Positions 8,501 through 17,375 are shown, counted from the first letter of the stretch. The stretch: 64,000 nt of DNA from Pseudogracilibacillus sp037071985 (GCF_037071985.1 NZ_JAXHDF010000013.1:1-64000), one strand, 5' to 3'. Notes: a model not told the origin generated them from the letters alone. Translations and numbers: made by a program.

Positions 8501-9385
8501 TTAAGACACATCTTTAAGTGCCGTTTTTCTTTTTGTGACGGGCTTTAACTCCGCAATTAATATAGCAGCCATAATAAGTACTGCACCAATTACCATTCGG
8601 GCAGTTAGAAGTTCCTTTAAAAATAAAATGGATAAAACCATTCCAAAAAATGCTTCCGTTGATAAAATGATCGCTGCTCGGGTTGCTGTCGTATATTTAA
8701 ATGCAATATTCTGTGATAAATAAGCAATCGTTGTCGAGAAAATTGCTAAGTAGATTAAAGAATAAATCGCTTCTTTTTCCATAGACATCGGAATATCCTG
8801 CCGAAAAATCAACACAACTATTCCGATAAAAGATGCCGTAATAAATTGAACGACTGTAAGCGAGATCGCGTCTTCCTTCTGAACGAAGAGATTCGTGTAA
8901 AAAATATCAAAAGCGAAACCAACCGCACAAGCAAGCGATAGGGCATCACCAATATTGATCGTGAAAGAACCTTGTAAAGATAAAAAACCGATCCCTACTA
9001 AAGCGATAATCGAACCGATCGCTTCATGCCGATCAATTCTCCGTTTATATATAAAATAAGCAATAATTGGCACAATAACTACATTGACAGCAGTTAAAAA
9101 AGCATTTTTAGACGGTGTCGTGTACTCCAAACCGACTGTCTGCAAAGCAAAAGCAATATATAAAATTGTACCTAAAACTGCTCCTTTCCAGATAACAGCA
9201 AAAGAAAAACTCTTAAATTTCTTACTAAAAAGAAGGGCAAGAATAATAGTAGCTAAAACAAATCTTCCTGCCATTAATTGATACGCAGTTAAATATTTTA
9301 ATCCAATCGCTGTTACAACAAATCCGCTTCCCCAAACAAAAGCTGTAAGAAGAAGCATCCCATCCCCCATATATTGCTTTTTCAT
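8501..9385 (-). CDS. EamA/DMT family transporter
   Basis: Ten-span drug/metabolite transporter superfamily permease made of two five-span EamA repeats. The first repeat starts at LTAFVWGSGFVVTAIGLKYL and the second contains STTIAYLSQNIAFKYTTATRAAIILSTEAFFG, both typical. It probably exports an amino acid or metabolite. At 294 residues the length is normal. GGGAGGAAGG lies before the ATG. It lies downstream of the sulfate genes on the same strand but 435 bp away, beyond a large hairpin, so it is probably separate. Confidence 0.85.
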   Translation of the reverse strand: MKKQYMGDGMLLLTAFVWGSGFVVTAIGLKYLTAYQLMAGRFVLATIILALLFSKKFKSFSFAVIWKGAVLGTILYIAFALQTVGLEYTTPSKNAFLTAVNVVIVPIIAYFIYKRRIDRHEAIGSIIALVGIGFLSLQGSFTINIGDALSLACAVGFAFDIFYTNLFVQKEDAISLTVVQFITASFIGIVVLIFRQDIPMSMEKEAIYSLIYLAIFSTTIAYLSQNIAFKYTTATRAAIILSTEAFFGMVLSILFLKELLTARMVIGAVLIMAAILIAELKPVTKRKTALKDVS

Positions 9386-9683
9386 CGTGCCTTCCTCCCT
9401 CTATTAGAATAACACAAGAAGAAAGAGAGAAAGGCATTTATTGTCTTAAAATTACAAATTTATCTGTTATACAATTTTTACACCTAACTTTATTTATTCA
9501 TGAACTCGTCATTTAATATGATGGTTAACTACCAAAATAACGTATAGCCACTATTTCTAATTGGTGTTACTCATTTGTTATTTCCACTAATCACAAGAGT
9601 CATATTCCATTTAATACGGACTAGTGATTCTTATAAAGAAGTTACTTAACTGTTTTAAAATACATGAGTTTAACAATAAGTAT

Positions 9684-9722
9684 AGCTTGATGATTAATTT
9701 AAAAATCATTAATCATCAAGCT
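9684..9722 (-). terminator. Long hairpin after cysC
   Basis: A perfect 15-bp inverted repeat (AGCTTGATGATTAAT at 9684-9698, its complement at 9708-9722, 9-nt loop) lies 100 bp past cysC in the 435-bp gap between cysC and the EamA gene. It has no strong U-tract on either strand, so it may act as an RNA-stabilising hairpin or a weak terminator of the sulfate operon. The rest of the gap (9386-9820) shows nothing else I can name. Confidence 0.5.
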
Positions 9723-9820
9723 TATTTGTCATATCTAAATTTCTAAAAATAGCGATAAATTTTGTAGCTAAAACATTGACTTTATATAGTTAGCCTCTAT
9801 TATCCCAACCAACCCAGTTT

Positions 9821-10417
9821 TTATAGAATTCCTCTCCCCCGCAAATATTCTAAGATGACCTCTACAGCTTCTTTCACAGTGAATTGATCTGTATTTATAA
9901 TCAATTCTGGATTATTAGGCGGTTCGTAGGGAGAATCTATTCCAGTAAAATCTTGAATCTCTCCATTTCTTGCTTTTTTATAGAGTCCTTTAGGATCGCG
10001 ATGTTCACAAATTTCAAATGGACAGTTTATAAATACTTCTATATACTCACCCTCTTCAAATAGATTCCTTATTTGTTCACGATCCTGTTTAAATGGCGAA
10101 ATGAATGCAGTCATAACGATTTGCCCGCTCAAAACGAAGAGTTTTGCCACTTCTCCTATTCTTCTTATATTCTCGTGACGGTCTTCTGAGCTAAAGCCTA
10201 GGTCTTTATTTAACCCATGTCTGACATTATCACCATCTAAAAGATAACTTCTTATTCCTAATAAATATAATTGAGCGTCTAATTCATTAGCTATTGTGGA
10301 TTTACCAGAACCAGAAAATCCAGTAAACCAAATCACACAACTTTTGTGATTGTTTAATCTATGCCGATCTAGCTTCGAAACTACTGTTGGATGCCAAATA
10401 AGATTTTGATTTCCCAT
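9821..10417 (-). CDS. cysC: Adenylyl-sulfate kinase
   Basis: Phosphorylates APS with ATP to give PAPS, the second activation step of sulfate assimilation, in the cytosol. The P-loop GFSGSGKS is at about residues 33-40, followed by LDGDNVRHGLNKDLGFSSEDR, the APS-binding signature, and later FISPFKQDRE. I chose the ATG at 10417 (198 residues, MGNQNLIWHP), which follows the sat stop codon by a single base; an upstream TTG would overlap sat. It is the last gene of the cysH-cysP-sat-cysC operon, tightly coupled to sat. Confidence 0.95.
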   Translation of the reverse strand: MGNQNLIWHPTVVSKLDRHRLNNHKSCVIWFTGFSGSGKSTIANELDAQLYLLGIRSYLLDGDNVRHGLNKDLGFSSEDRHENIRRIGEVAKLFVLSGQIVMTAFISPFKQDREQIRNLFEEGEYIEVFINCPFEICEHRDPKGLYKKARNGEIQDFTGIDSPYEPPNNPELIINTDQFTVKEAVEVILEYLRGRGIL

Positions 10418-10418
10418 T

Positions 10419-11567
10419 TTAATCCCCCATTTTAATTGGTGTTTTCGCCAATCCTTCAACTAGCTTCCTTGCGACTTCAGGGCGACTAAATTGTTTTGGT
10501 GGCATTTTCCCCTCTTTAAGCATCGCTCTAACTTTCGTACCAGATAAGGAGATTCGGGCTGCTTGATCATGTGGACAAGTCTTTGATGTCGCCATGTTTT
10601 CGCACTTTCTACAGTAAAAGCTGTTTTCAAAACAAAGGATTTTTATTCCGATTTCTTCTTCAGAAAAGGCTCGAAAAATGTGTTGAGCATCATACGTGCC
10701 ATAATAATCTCCTACACCTGCATGATCACGGCCAACGATAAAGTGAGTACACCCATAATTTTTTCGAACTAATGCATGAAATATTGCTTCTTTAGGGCCT
10801 GCATATCGCATGGCGGCTGGAAATACAGATAATAATACTCGATTTGCAGGATAATAGTTTTTGAGTAACACTCGATAACAATCCATTCGAAGATTACTAG
10901 GGATATCACCTGGTTTCGTCTCCCCTACCAAAGGATGAACGAATAATCCATCAACCATTTCTAAGGCAGACTTTTGAATATATTCATGTGCGCGATGAAT
11001 AGGATTTCTCGTTTGAAAGCCAACTGTTGTTTCCCATTTTAATTCTTTAAATAGAGCTCTTGTTTCTATAGGCGATAAATAGAACTCTTGAAAACAATCC
11101 TTTTTCGGAGCTTTTATTAACTTTATCGGCCCTCCTATATACGTATTAGCTCGTTCGAATAATTTTTTAACCCCGGGATGCTGAATATCTGTTGTTTGAT
11201 AGATAGATTTTGCTTCTTCATATTTATTTGGTGTAAATATATCTTTTACTTTCATAACTCCGTAAGTGATTTTATCATAAACAAGATTAATCGTTTCGCC
11301 TACATTGATCTCTATAGCAACTTTTTCATCAACTGGCAATGTAATTGGAATACTCCAAGGAAGTCTATTGGCAAGCCTCATGGACTCTATAACGGATTGA
11401 AAATCTTTCTCCCCCATAAATCCTGTCAACGGACTGTATGCTCCATTTGCTAGTAATTCAAGATCACTGAGTGCCATTTTATCCATTACCACTTCTTTGT
11501 TATGCGAATTTATTTTCTCTTTACTATCTATTCGATTAACTAAATAGCCTCCATGCGGCTTAATCAT
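10419..11567 (-). CDS. sat: Sulfate adenylyltransferase (ATP sulfurylase)
   Basis: Forms APS and pyrophosphate from ATP and sulfate, the first activation step. Catalytic motifs are clear: QTRNPIHRAH (185-194, the HxxH pair that holds ATP) and the later GRDHAGVGDYYGTYDAQ. A Cys cluster (CRKCENMATSKTC) in the last quarter is typical of the bacterial homo-oligomeric form. The 382 residues match B. subtilis Sat. It abuts cysP, with no spacer, and cysC with one base, so the three are translated from one message. Confidence 0.96.
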   Translation of the reverse strand: MIKPHGGYLVNRIDSKEKINSHNKEVVMDKMALSDLELLANGAYSPLTGFMGEKDFQSVIESMRLANRLPWSIPITLPVDEKVAIEINVGETINLVYDKITYGVMKVKDIFTPNKYEEAKSIYQTTDIQHPGVKKLFERANTYIGGPIKLIKAPKKDCFQEFYLSPIETRALFKELKWETTVGFQTRNPIHRAHEYIQKSALEMVDGLFVHPLVGETKPGDIPSNLRMDCYRVLLKNYYPANRVLLSVFPAAMRYAGPKEAIFHALVRKNYGCTHFIVGRDHAGVGDYYGTYDAQHIFRAFSEEEIGIKILCFENSFYCRKCENMATSKTCPHDQAARISLSGTKVRAMLKEGKMPPKQFSRPEVARKLVEGLAKTPIKMGD

Positions 11568-12653
11568 TTACATTTCCTCCTGTTTTTTAAACAATACTTT
11601 TTCTTTATAAATCGGTAATTTCGAATAAGTTTTTTTATACCCCATCATATAAGCAATACCAACCAAGATAAATAAAGAAGTCAGCCAATACACTTCAAAA
11701 TCAATAAACACTTTTACCAAATAATATGAAATTACTAAAGAACCAAGGGGGGAAATGACCCACGTCTTCAGTAATCTATTAATAATTGATTTTTTCCAGA
11801 TTTCTTTTCCCTTTACGGATGCACCAACTCCTAAGATGCTACATGTTGTTACCTGTGTCTGTGGAACCGGGATACCCAATAGAGAAGCAATCATCACGAG
11901 CATGGCGCCAACTCCTGATACAGCGCTACCCTGTAATAAACTTAAATTGATAATTTTTTTACCGTTCGTTTCGATTACTCTAGTACCGAGTAGAATAGCT
12001 CCAAGTGCCACAAATACCCCTCCAACAAAGACACCTTGCCCTATGCTTATTAGCCCTGTTCCGACTAGAGGCCCCACTGAATTCGCTACGTTGTTCATTC
12101 CTGCCGAAACTGATTCCATAAAACCAGTTAATACAACTAAAAGGGCCAATAGTCGCGGCCACTTACCTTTTTTAAGAAATAATGCTTTTCTTTCTATTTT
12201 ACTTACTAGTTTATCCGTGAAATATGCTACTAAAAATGCAATGAGTGGGGTTACAATCCAAAATAAAACGATAATTGATAGCTTTTTAATAAAAAGAACT
12301 TTAAATGCAATTCCTACTCCTACTAAAGAACCTACAGTTACTTCACTCGTCGATAATGGAATACCAGCCAAATTAGCAATAAACAGACATAAACAAGCAG
12401 AACTTATAATGATCAAAGCAATTTTAACGGTAATAATATTCTCAGGAATAATCTCCGATCCAAGTGTTTTAACTACTTTTCCTCCTCCTAAACTTGCACC
12501 GAGAAAAATACCGATTCCGCAAATCACTAACGCATTACTTCTTTTTTTTATAGCACCTGAACCATATGCAATTCCCATTGTAGCTGCTGCTCCACTTGCC
12601 CCAATATTTAAAGAAAAGAAGAAAACCATAATAAATAGTAACGTTATTATCAT
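11568..12653 (-). CDS. cysP: Sulfate permease of the PiT family (CysP)
   Basis: Membrane permease of the inorganic phosphate transporter (PiT) superfamily, with the duplicated GANN-like signatures (FSLNIGASGAAATMGIAYGSG near the N-terminus and SVSAGMNNVANSVGPLVGTG in the middle). In B. subtilis the PiT member encoded between cysH and sat is the sulfate permease CysP, and gene order here is the same, so sulfate rather than phosphate is the probable substrate. It has 361 residues and about ten or more spans. The assignment rests on context plus family. Confidence 0.9.
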   Translation of the reverse strand: MIITLLFIMVFFFSLNIGASGAAATMGIAYGSGAIKKRSNALVICGIGIFLGASLGGGKVVKTLGSEIIPENIITVKIALIIISSACLCLFIANLAGIPLSTSEVTVGSLVGVGIAFKVLFIKKLSIIVLFWIVTPLIAFLVAYFTDKLVSKIERKALFLKKGKWPRLLALLVVLTGFMESVSAGMNNVANSVGPLVGTGLISIGQGVFVGGVFVALGAILLGTRVIETNGKKIINLSLLQGSAVSGVGAMLVMIASLLGIPVPQTQVTTCSILGVGASVKGKEIWKKSIINRLLKTWVISPLGSLVISYYLVKVFIDFEVYWLTSLFILVGIAYMMGYKKTYSKLPIYKEKVLFKKQEEM

Positions 12654-12669
12654 AAAAAACAGTCCTTAT

Positions 12670-13380
12670 TTAACTTTGATGAAGACCACACTCTTGTTTG
12701 TCGAAGTTCGCCCATCGACCGGCTCGAAGATTTTCACTATCTATTATTGGAAGGGTGCACATTTCACAACCTATACTAGGGTAGCTTTTATTATGCAATT
12801 CATTGTAAGGTAAGTTGTTTAATCTGATATAATTCCACACCTCATCCCAGGTCCAATGTATTAAAGGACATATTTTAATCCGTTTAAATTTATTATCCTT
12901 GTTAATATACTCCGTGTTCTTTCGGCTAGAAGATTGTTCTCTTCTTATTCCGGAAAACCATGCATCTACATTAGCAAGTTCTTTTTTCAATGGCTCAATT
13001 TTCCTTATATAGCAACATAGGTTTGGATTTTTCTCCCACAAATTATCTCCATGGAGCTTAGCCTGTTCAGTCAATGTCAGCGTTGGTTGAACGATTTTAA
13101 TTTGAAGTGCTGGATACCTTTGTTTAACTTTTTCAATCAGTGTATACGTTTCTGTAAAATGTAAGTCTGTATCTAAAAATACGATCTTGGCTTCCGAATT
13201 GACCTTTGAAATTAAATCAATTAAAACCATTGCTTCGGCGCCAAAACTGCAGGAATATATGATTCGATCTTCATATTTTTTAAAAGCCCATTTTATAACA
13301 TCCATAAAATCAGCAAACATGCTATTCATCTCTTTTACTTTTAGACCATCCCAACATTCATAAGTGAGTTTATTTTTCAT
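12670..13380 (-). CDS. cysH: APS/PAPS reductase
   Basis: Reduces activated sulfate to sulfite with thioredoxin. The protein has Cys122-Cys123 and Cys205-x-x-Cys208, the ligand set of a [4Fe-4S] cluster, and Cys231 in the C-terminal ECGLH, the catalytic thiol. The N-terminal YSCSFGAEAMVLIDL binds the nucleotide. The iron-sulfur form is typical of enzymes that accept APS, and B. subtilis CysH accepts both APS and PAPS. CysC is present, so PAPS may be used. It is first in its operon and divergent from comB. No SAM riboswitch is seen in its leader. Confidence 0.95.
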   Translation of the reverse strand: MKNKLTYECWDGLKVKEMNSMFADFMDVIKWAFKKYEDRIIYSCSFGAEAMVLIDLISKVNSEAKIVFLDTDLHFTETYTLIEKVKQRYPALQIKIVQPTLTLTEQAKLHGDNLWEKNPNLCCYIRKIEPLKKELANVDAWFSGIRREQSSSRKNTEYINKDNKFKRIKICPLIHWTWDEVWNYIRLNNLPYNELHNKSYPSIGCEMCTLPIIDSENLRAGRWANFDKQECGLHQS

Positions 13381-13489
13381 TTTACTCCCTGCTTCTTCTT
13401 TGTTTTGACAATTAAACCTATTCTTTAGAAAAAGGTATCTGTCTTTAGCCCAATGTATTCAATGCCAACTAAAATTGTTAAAGGTTAAA

Positions 13490-13547
13490 CGCCTATATTT
13501 ACTTAGGAAATATTCATTGTAACGAATATAGGATAGGCGAATATACT
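13490..13547. promoter_or_regulatory. Divergent control region of cysH and comB with nested inverted repeats
   Basis: Nested inverted repeats, CGCCTAT/ATAGGCG (13490-13496, 13533-13539) and CCTATATT/AATATAGG (13492-13499, 13525-13532), enclose a near-palindrome ATTCATTGTAACGAAT (13512-13527). A plus-strand promoter TTGTAA-18 bp-TATACT (13518-13547) overlaps the element. This looks like a shared operator controlling sulfate reduction and sulfolactate genes together. The regulator is not known. Confidence 0.5.
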
Positions 13548-13584
13548 TTGTATTGATTACATGAATTAATTAGGAGAATATGAC

Positions 13585-14277
13585 ATGCATATCCAAATTT
13601 ACCAGGGAAGTACAATTCCGACTGAACCAGTTTACACCACCATTGTCATTGACGTTATTCGTGCCTTTACCGTTGCTCATTATGCTTTTTTAAAAGGAAT
13701 TAAACAAATTTACCTCGCTGCAACCGTTGAACAAGCATTTAAAATCAAATTCGACCATCCCGATTTTCTTTTAGCCGGTGAAGTTGAAGGTCTGCCAATC
13801 CGTGGTTTTGATTTAGATAATTCGCCTTATAACATAAGTAATAAAGATATAGTTGGTAAAACACTTATTCAGAAAACAACGAATGGTGTGGAGGCGACGC
13901 TAAATTGTTTATCATCTGATCATATTTTGGTCACGGGCTATACAAACGCAAAAACGACAGCAAATTTTGTAAAAGAAAAGCTCTTAAGTAATGAAAATAA
14001 TACGATTCGTCTCGTTGCCTCCCATCCAAGTGGAGATGACGACCTTGCCTGTGCAGAATATATAAAAAGTATGATTGACGGAACTTCTATGATTAGTAAT
14101 AAAGAAGTAATCGAACGAATAAAAAAATCCCATGTAGCTAAAAAGTTTTTTGATAAAAATAACAATTTTCTTCAAGAAGATATTGATTGTTGTATAAGGG
14201 AGTTGGATACGGATTTTGTCATGAAGGTGAATAAAGAAATGGAAATACCAATGATAGAGAGGATAAAAATACAATGA
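13585..14277 (+). CDS. comB: 2-phosphosulfolactate phosphatase (ComB)
   Basis: Hydrolyses 2-phosphosulfolactate to sulfolactate. The N-terminal TTIVIDVIRAFTVAHYAFLKG, the AGEVEGLPIRGFDLDNSP block (around 75-92) and KTLIQKTTNGVEAT are characteristic of the ComB family. Acidic residues here bind Mg. At 230 residues it is normal length. AGGAG lies 8 nt before the ATG. It overlaps comA by 4 nt. In Bacillus the equivalent is YitC, linked to sulfolactate accumulation in spores; that physiology is from the known family, not this sequence. Confidence 0.9.
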   Translation: MHIQIYQGSTIPTEPVYTTIVIDVIRAFTVAHYAFLKGIKQIYLAATVEQAFKIKFDHPDFLLAGEVEGLPIRGFDLDNSPYNISNKDIVGKTLIQKTTNGVEATLNCLSSDHILVTGYTNAKTTANFVKEKLLSNENNTIRLVASHPSGDDDLACAEYIKSMIDGTSMISNKEVIERIKKSHVAKKFFDKNNNFLQEDIDCCIRELDTDFVMKVNKEMEIPMIERIKIQ

Positions 14278-15050
14278 AAACAGATTTAATCCTTCCTTCT
14301 AGAACAAAAAAACCGAGAGAAAACGGCTTAACTATTTTAATCGACAACGGGGTGCCCTTACAGTTATTTAAGGATTCGATTAAAAGTGCTCACCCCTATA
14401 TTGATTTTGTAAAATTTGGTTGGGGAACATCCATTGTCACTGATTGTCTACATGAAAAAATAGCTTGGTTAGGTGAACATACAGTCGATTTCTTTTTCGG
14501 TGGAACCTTATTCGAAAAATTTCTTAGTCAGGGTAAGATTGATTCCTTTTATGACTTTTGTAAAAGATCCAGTTGTAAATACGTAGAGATATCAAACGGA
14601 ACATTATCAATTACAAATAAAGAAAAGTCTACATTTATTAAACAATTTTCAAGAGAGTTTATCGTCTTTAGTGAAGTAGGAAAAAAGGAGAACTCTTCTT
14701 CAGAAGAACAAGATTCATCTTCATGGCTTGATTCCATTGAGGAAGATTTTGAAGCCGGCGCTTCTAAAGTTATCTTGGAAGCAAGAGAAAGTGGTACAAG
14801 TGGAATATGCCAAATAGACGGGAACATTCGAAGAGATATTTTCGATTTTATAATAGAAGAAAAGATCCCTATCAATAAACTTCTCTTCGAAGCTCCAACT
14901 AAAAAATTACAAACATTTTTCATTAAGAAATTAGGAGCTGATGTTAACCTGGCAAATATAGCTTTTCAAAATATTATTTCCCTCGAAACGTTACGATTAG
15001 GTTTACGAGCCGACACCTTTAATGTATTTTTAATGGAGGATATAAAATGA
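14274..15050 (+). CDS. comA: Phosphosulfolactate synthase (ComA)
   Basis: Adds sulfite to phosphoenolpyruvate to give 2-phosphosulfolactate. The sequence has the TIM-barrel landmarks of ComA: LTILIDNGVPL, IDFVKFGWGTS, DFFFGGTLFE, CKYVEISNGTL and EARESGTSGI. At 258 residues it fits the family. ATGA overlap with comB and a further ATGA overlap with the VOC gene imply strict co-translation. The sulfite it uses is the product of the pathway that starts with divergent cysH, giving a clear metabolic link. B. subtilis homologue is YitD. Confidence 0.92.
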   Translation: MKTDLILPSRTKKPRENGLTILIDNGVPLQLFKDSIKSAHPYIDFVKFGWGTSIVTDCLHEKIAWLGEHTVDFFFGGTLFEKFLSQGKIDSFYDFCKRSSCKYVEISNGTLSITNKEKSTFIKQFSREFIVFSEVGKKENSSSEEQDSSSWLDSIEEDFEAGASKVILEARESGTSGICQIDGNIRRDIFDFIIEEKIPINKLLFEAPTKKLQTFFIKKLGADVNLANIAFQNIISLETLRLGLRADTFNVFLMEDIK

Positions 15051-15445
15051 GAGAAACAAATAAAGTGTTTCATCTAGCGATACCATGTAAAGAACTAGAT
15101 GAAACAGCAGAATTTTATGCAAAATTAGGTTGCCGTTTGGCAAGAAGATATGATGATCGAGTCACCTTTGACTTTTTCGGAGACCAATTAGTTTGTCATT
15201 TAAGCCCCGAAAACATTGATCCTAAACCTAGCATGTATCCACGCCACTTTGGCATCACGTTTTTAAATAAAGAAGAGTACGATCAGACATTAACCTATGC
15301 ATTAGAACAAGAACTTCCTCTCTTTAGCAAACCAATGACCCGATTTGAGGGTCGGCAAGAAGAGCATATGACATTTTTCTTAATCGACCCAGCTAATAAT
15401 TTATTGGAATTTAAATACTATCATGATCCAGAAATGGCTTATTAA
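15047..15445 (+). CDS. VOC (glyoxalase-fold) family protein
   Basis: Single vicinal-oxygen-chelate protein of 132 residues with two beta-alpha-beta-beta-beta modules: FHLAIPCKELDETAEFYAKLGC at the start and FFLIDPANNLLEFKYY at the end. The likely metal ligands are the early His, a middle His (HFGITF) and the late Glu of LLEFK, as in dioxygenases and isomerases of this fold. It overlaps comA by 4 nt, so it probably acts on a sulfolactate-pathway compound, but the reaction is unknown. Confidence 0.8.
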   Translation: MRETNKVFHLAIPCKELDETAEFYAKLGCRLARRYDDRVTFDFFGDQLVCHLSPENIDPKPSMYPRHFGITFLNKEEYDQTLTYALEQELPLFSKPMTRFEGRQEEHMTFFLIDPANNLLEFKYYHDPEMAY

Positions 15446-15453
15446 TAGTAAGG

Positions 15454-15488
15454 CTCTGCATTTCCTTATGAAAGGAATACAGAGTTTT
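15454..15488 (+). terminator. Terminator of comB-comA-VOC
   Basis: Stem CTCTG-x-ATTTCCTT with AAAGGAAT-x-CAGAG (15454-15468, 15471-15484) followed by TTTTAC, 9 nt after the VOC stop codon. Confidence 0.85.
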
Positions 15489-15507
15489 ACTATATTTATT
15501 CTGTCTT

Positions 15508-15630
15508 CTATACTCCGATTTTTTCTAAGTAGGGATAGTTTTTATAATAAAGTAATAAGTTGATTGGAAATTTTAATTGATACATATTTACTAAATACAT
15601 GATTTTTTGTTCCATTTCATCGTTTTTCAT
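15508..15630 (-). CDS. Small ORF, 40 residues, unknown
   Basis: Tiny ORF (starts MKNDEMEQKI, tail rich in Tyr, Leu and Asn) with a GGGAG ribosome site 6 nt before its ATG. A perfect 11-bp palindrome lies directly upstream, at 15642-15665. I recognise no family. Residues look mixed polar and aromatic, with no span or signal. The palindrome and ribosome site are the main support. It could be a small regulator or an autoregulated mini-protein. Confidence 0.45.
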   Translation of the reverse strand: MKNDEMEQKIMYLVNMYQLKFPINLLLYYKNYPYLEKIGV

Positions 15631-15641
15631 AAAATACTCCC

Positions 15642-15665
15642 AAATTATTTCCGGGGAAATAATTT
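15642..15665. promoter_or_regulatory. Perfect 24-bp palindrome
   Basis: AAATTATTTCC and its exact complement flank a 2-bp centre. It touches the ribosome site of the 40-residue minus-strand ORF and lies about 300 bp before the NSS transporter on the plus strand. It may be an operator, or in RNA a hairpin that hides the ribosome site. Elsewhere in the 520-bp gap (15446-15965) I see only AT-rich sequence and a TATAAT-like box before the transporter. Confidence 0.5.
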
Positions 15666-15965
15666 AAATATCAACATATTTAGATCTTTTACAACTGTTT
15701 TTTCTTTGCAACTCTCAATGATATTGTCGATTTTAGACATATAAAAACAAGGTTATCATATTCATAATTATTGTCCTATGGGATGGTAATGGAAATTGTC
15801 TTTAAATAAACATTGCTCTGCTTTGGAAATTAAACAAGTATACGTTTCGTCTTTCATATCTTTCCTGCAATAATAAAGATCACTTACTTAAAATATTTCA
15901 TTTTTCCTCATATTTCATTATAATACACCTATATGTAATTGAACGATTTCACAAGGAGACTACAA

Positions 15966-17318
15966 ATGAAACAAAACCCAGAACAATGGACATCAAAATT
16001 AGGTTTCATATTAGCTACTGCCGGCTCAGCCATTGGCCTTGGAGCTATTTGGAAATTCCCATATATGGCAGGTATTTCGGGAGGTGGCGCATTCTTTTTC
16101 ATCTTCTTACTTTTTACGATTTTTATAGGACTACCTATCCTGCTTGCTGAGTTTATCATAGGCCGTGGGGCGCAAAAAGATGCTGTTTCGGCGTATACAG
16201 TCTTTGCTCCAAATACACGATGGAATCTTATCGGAATTCTCGGAATGGTAACATGTTTTATCTTACTGTCATTTTATAGTGTTGTTGGCGGATGGATATT
16301 GATTTATCTTTTTCAAACATTAACAGGCAACTTATCTGGATTAACTGATCAGGGATATGGTGATTTATTTAATCATTTCATTGCCAATCCGGCATTTGCT
16401 ATTTCTGCTCAATTTCTTTTTATAGCTATTACTATCATCGTTGTAGCGAAAGGGATTCAAAAAGGAATAGAAAAAACAAGTAAAATTATGATGCCTGCCC
16501 TGTTTATTGCTTTTATCATTTTAATCATTCGTTCTCTGACATTAAGTAATATTGGTGAAGGACTTGCTTTTTTCTTATATCCCGACTTTTCAAATTTAAG
16601 TTCAAAGACAATTCTTTTTGCGTTAGGACAATCTTTCTTTTCCATAAGTGTCGGTGTTTCGGTAATGGTAACATATAGTTCTTATTTATCTAAAAACGAG
16701 GATCTACCAAAATCAGCATTTACCATTGTCATGATGAATATATTTATTTCAATTTTAGCTGGTCTTGCTATTTTTCCAGCAGTATTTTCATTTAATTTTG
16801 AACCGACTGAAGGACCAGGACTATTATTTGTTGTTCTTCCAGCCGTATTTAATCAAATGCCACTCGGCTCTATCTTTTTATTTATCTTTTTATTATTATT
16901 TTTATTCGCAACATTCACATCGGCATTTTCTATGCTAGAAATAATTGTTGCTGCTGTCACAAAAGGAGATTCTATAAAGCGAAGAAAAGTCACATGGGTT
17001 ACGGGTATACTTATTTTTATCGTTGGTATTCCCGCTTCATTATCGTATGGTTTACTTAGTGATTTTACTATTCTAGGGAAAACAGTTTTTGACTTGTCTG
17101 ATTATCTGGTCTCTAACATATTAATGCCTTTGGGAGCACTGCTCATTTCCATTTTTGTCGCATTTAAAATTCCTAGGAAAGTCTTGTTAGAAGAATTAAG
17201 TTCAGGGTCTGGTTATGGAAAAAGACTGTTTGCAGTTTGGTTTTTACTCATTAAATATGTCGCACCTATTGCAATCATTATTGTATTTTTAGACGCAATC
17301 GGACTGTTAAAATTATAG
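15966..17318 (+). CDS. Sodium-dependent transporter of the NSS (SNF) family
   Basis: Na+-coupled importer of the neurotransmitter:sodium symporter family, usually for an amino acid in bacteria. The signature GFILATAGSAIGLGAIWKFPY at the N-terminus binds Na+ and substrate in the family, and 11 to 12 spans are predicted over 450 residues. The open frame begins 9 codons earlier, but ATG 15966 has AAGGAG at good spacing. It is monocistronic between its promoter and a terminator. The substrate is not predictable. Confidence 0.9.
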   Translation: MKQNPEQWTSKLGFILATAGSAIGLGAIWKFPYMAGISGGGAFFFIFLLFTIFIGLPILLAEFIIGRGAQKDAVSAYTVFAPNTRWNLIGILGMVTCFILLSFYSVVGGWILIYLFQTLTGNLSGLTDQGYGDLFNHFIANPAFAISAQFLFIAITIIVVAKGIQKGIEKTSKIMMPALFIAFIILIIRSLTLSNIGEGLAFFLYPDFSNLSSKTILFALGQSFFSISVGVSVMVTYSSYLSKNEDLPKSAFTIVMMNIFISILAGLAIFPAVFSFNFEPTEGPGLLFVVLPAVFNQMPLGSIFLFIFLLLFLFATFTSAFSMLEIIVAAVTKGDSIKRRKVTWVTGILIFIVGIPASLSYGLLSDFTILGKTVFDLSDYLVSNILMPLGALLISIFVAFKIPRKVLLEELSSGSGYGKRLFAVWFLLIKYVAPIAIIIVFLDAIGLLKL

Positions 17319-17375
17319 ATCTATTAAAAAACTGTTTTGGAAATTGTAATTTATAATAAAAACTGTTCTAAAGAT

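Noticed and set aside
11568..12653. Phosphate transporter
   Set aside because: PiT family can carry phosphate, but position between cysH and sat matches the sulfate permease CysP.
11755..12813. 352-codon plus-strand frame opposite cysP and cysH
   Set aside because: Shadow of two real minus-strand genes, rich in Pro/Thr/Ile as expected for an antisense reading.
13381..13584. S-box riboswitch before cysH
   Set aside because: B. subtilis cysH is often cited as S-box controlled, but I found no AGGTGGAGGGACTGGCC-like core in this leader.
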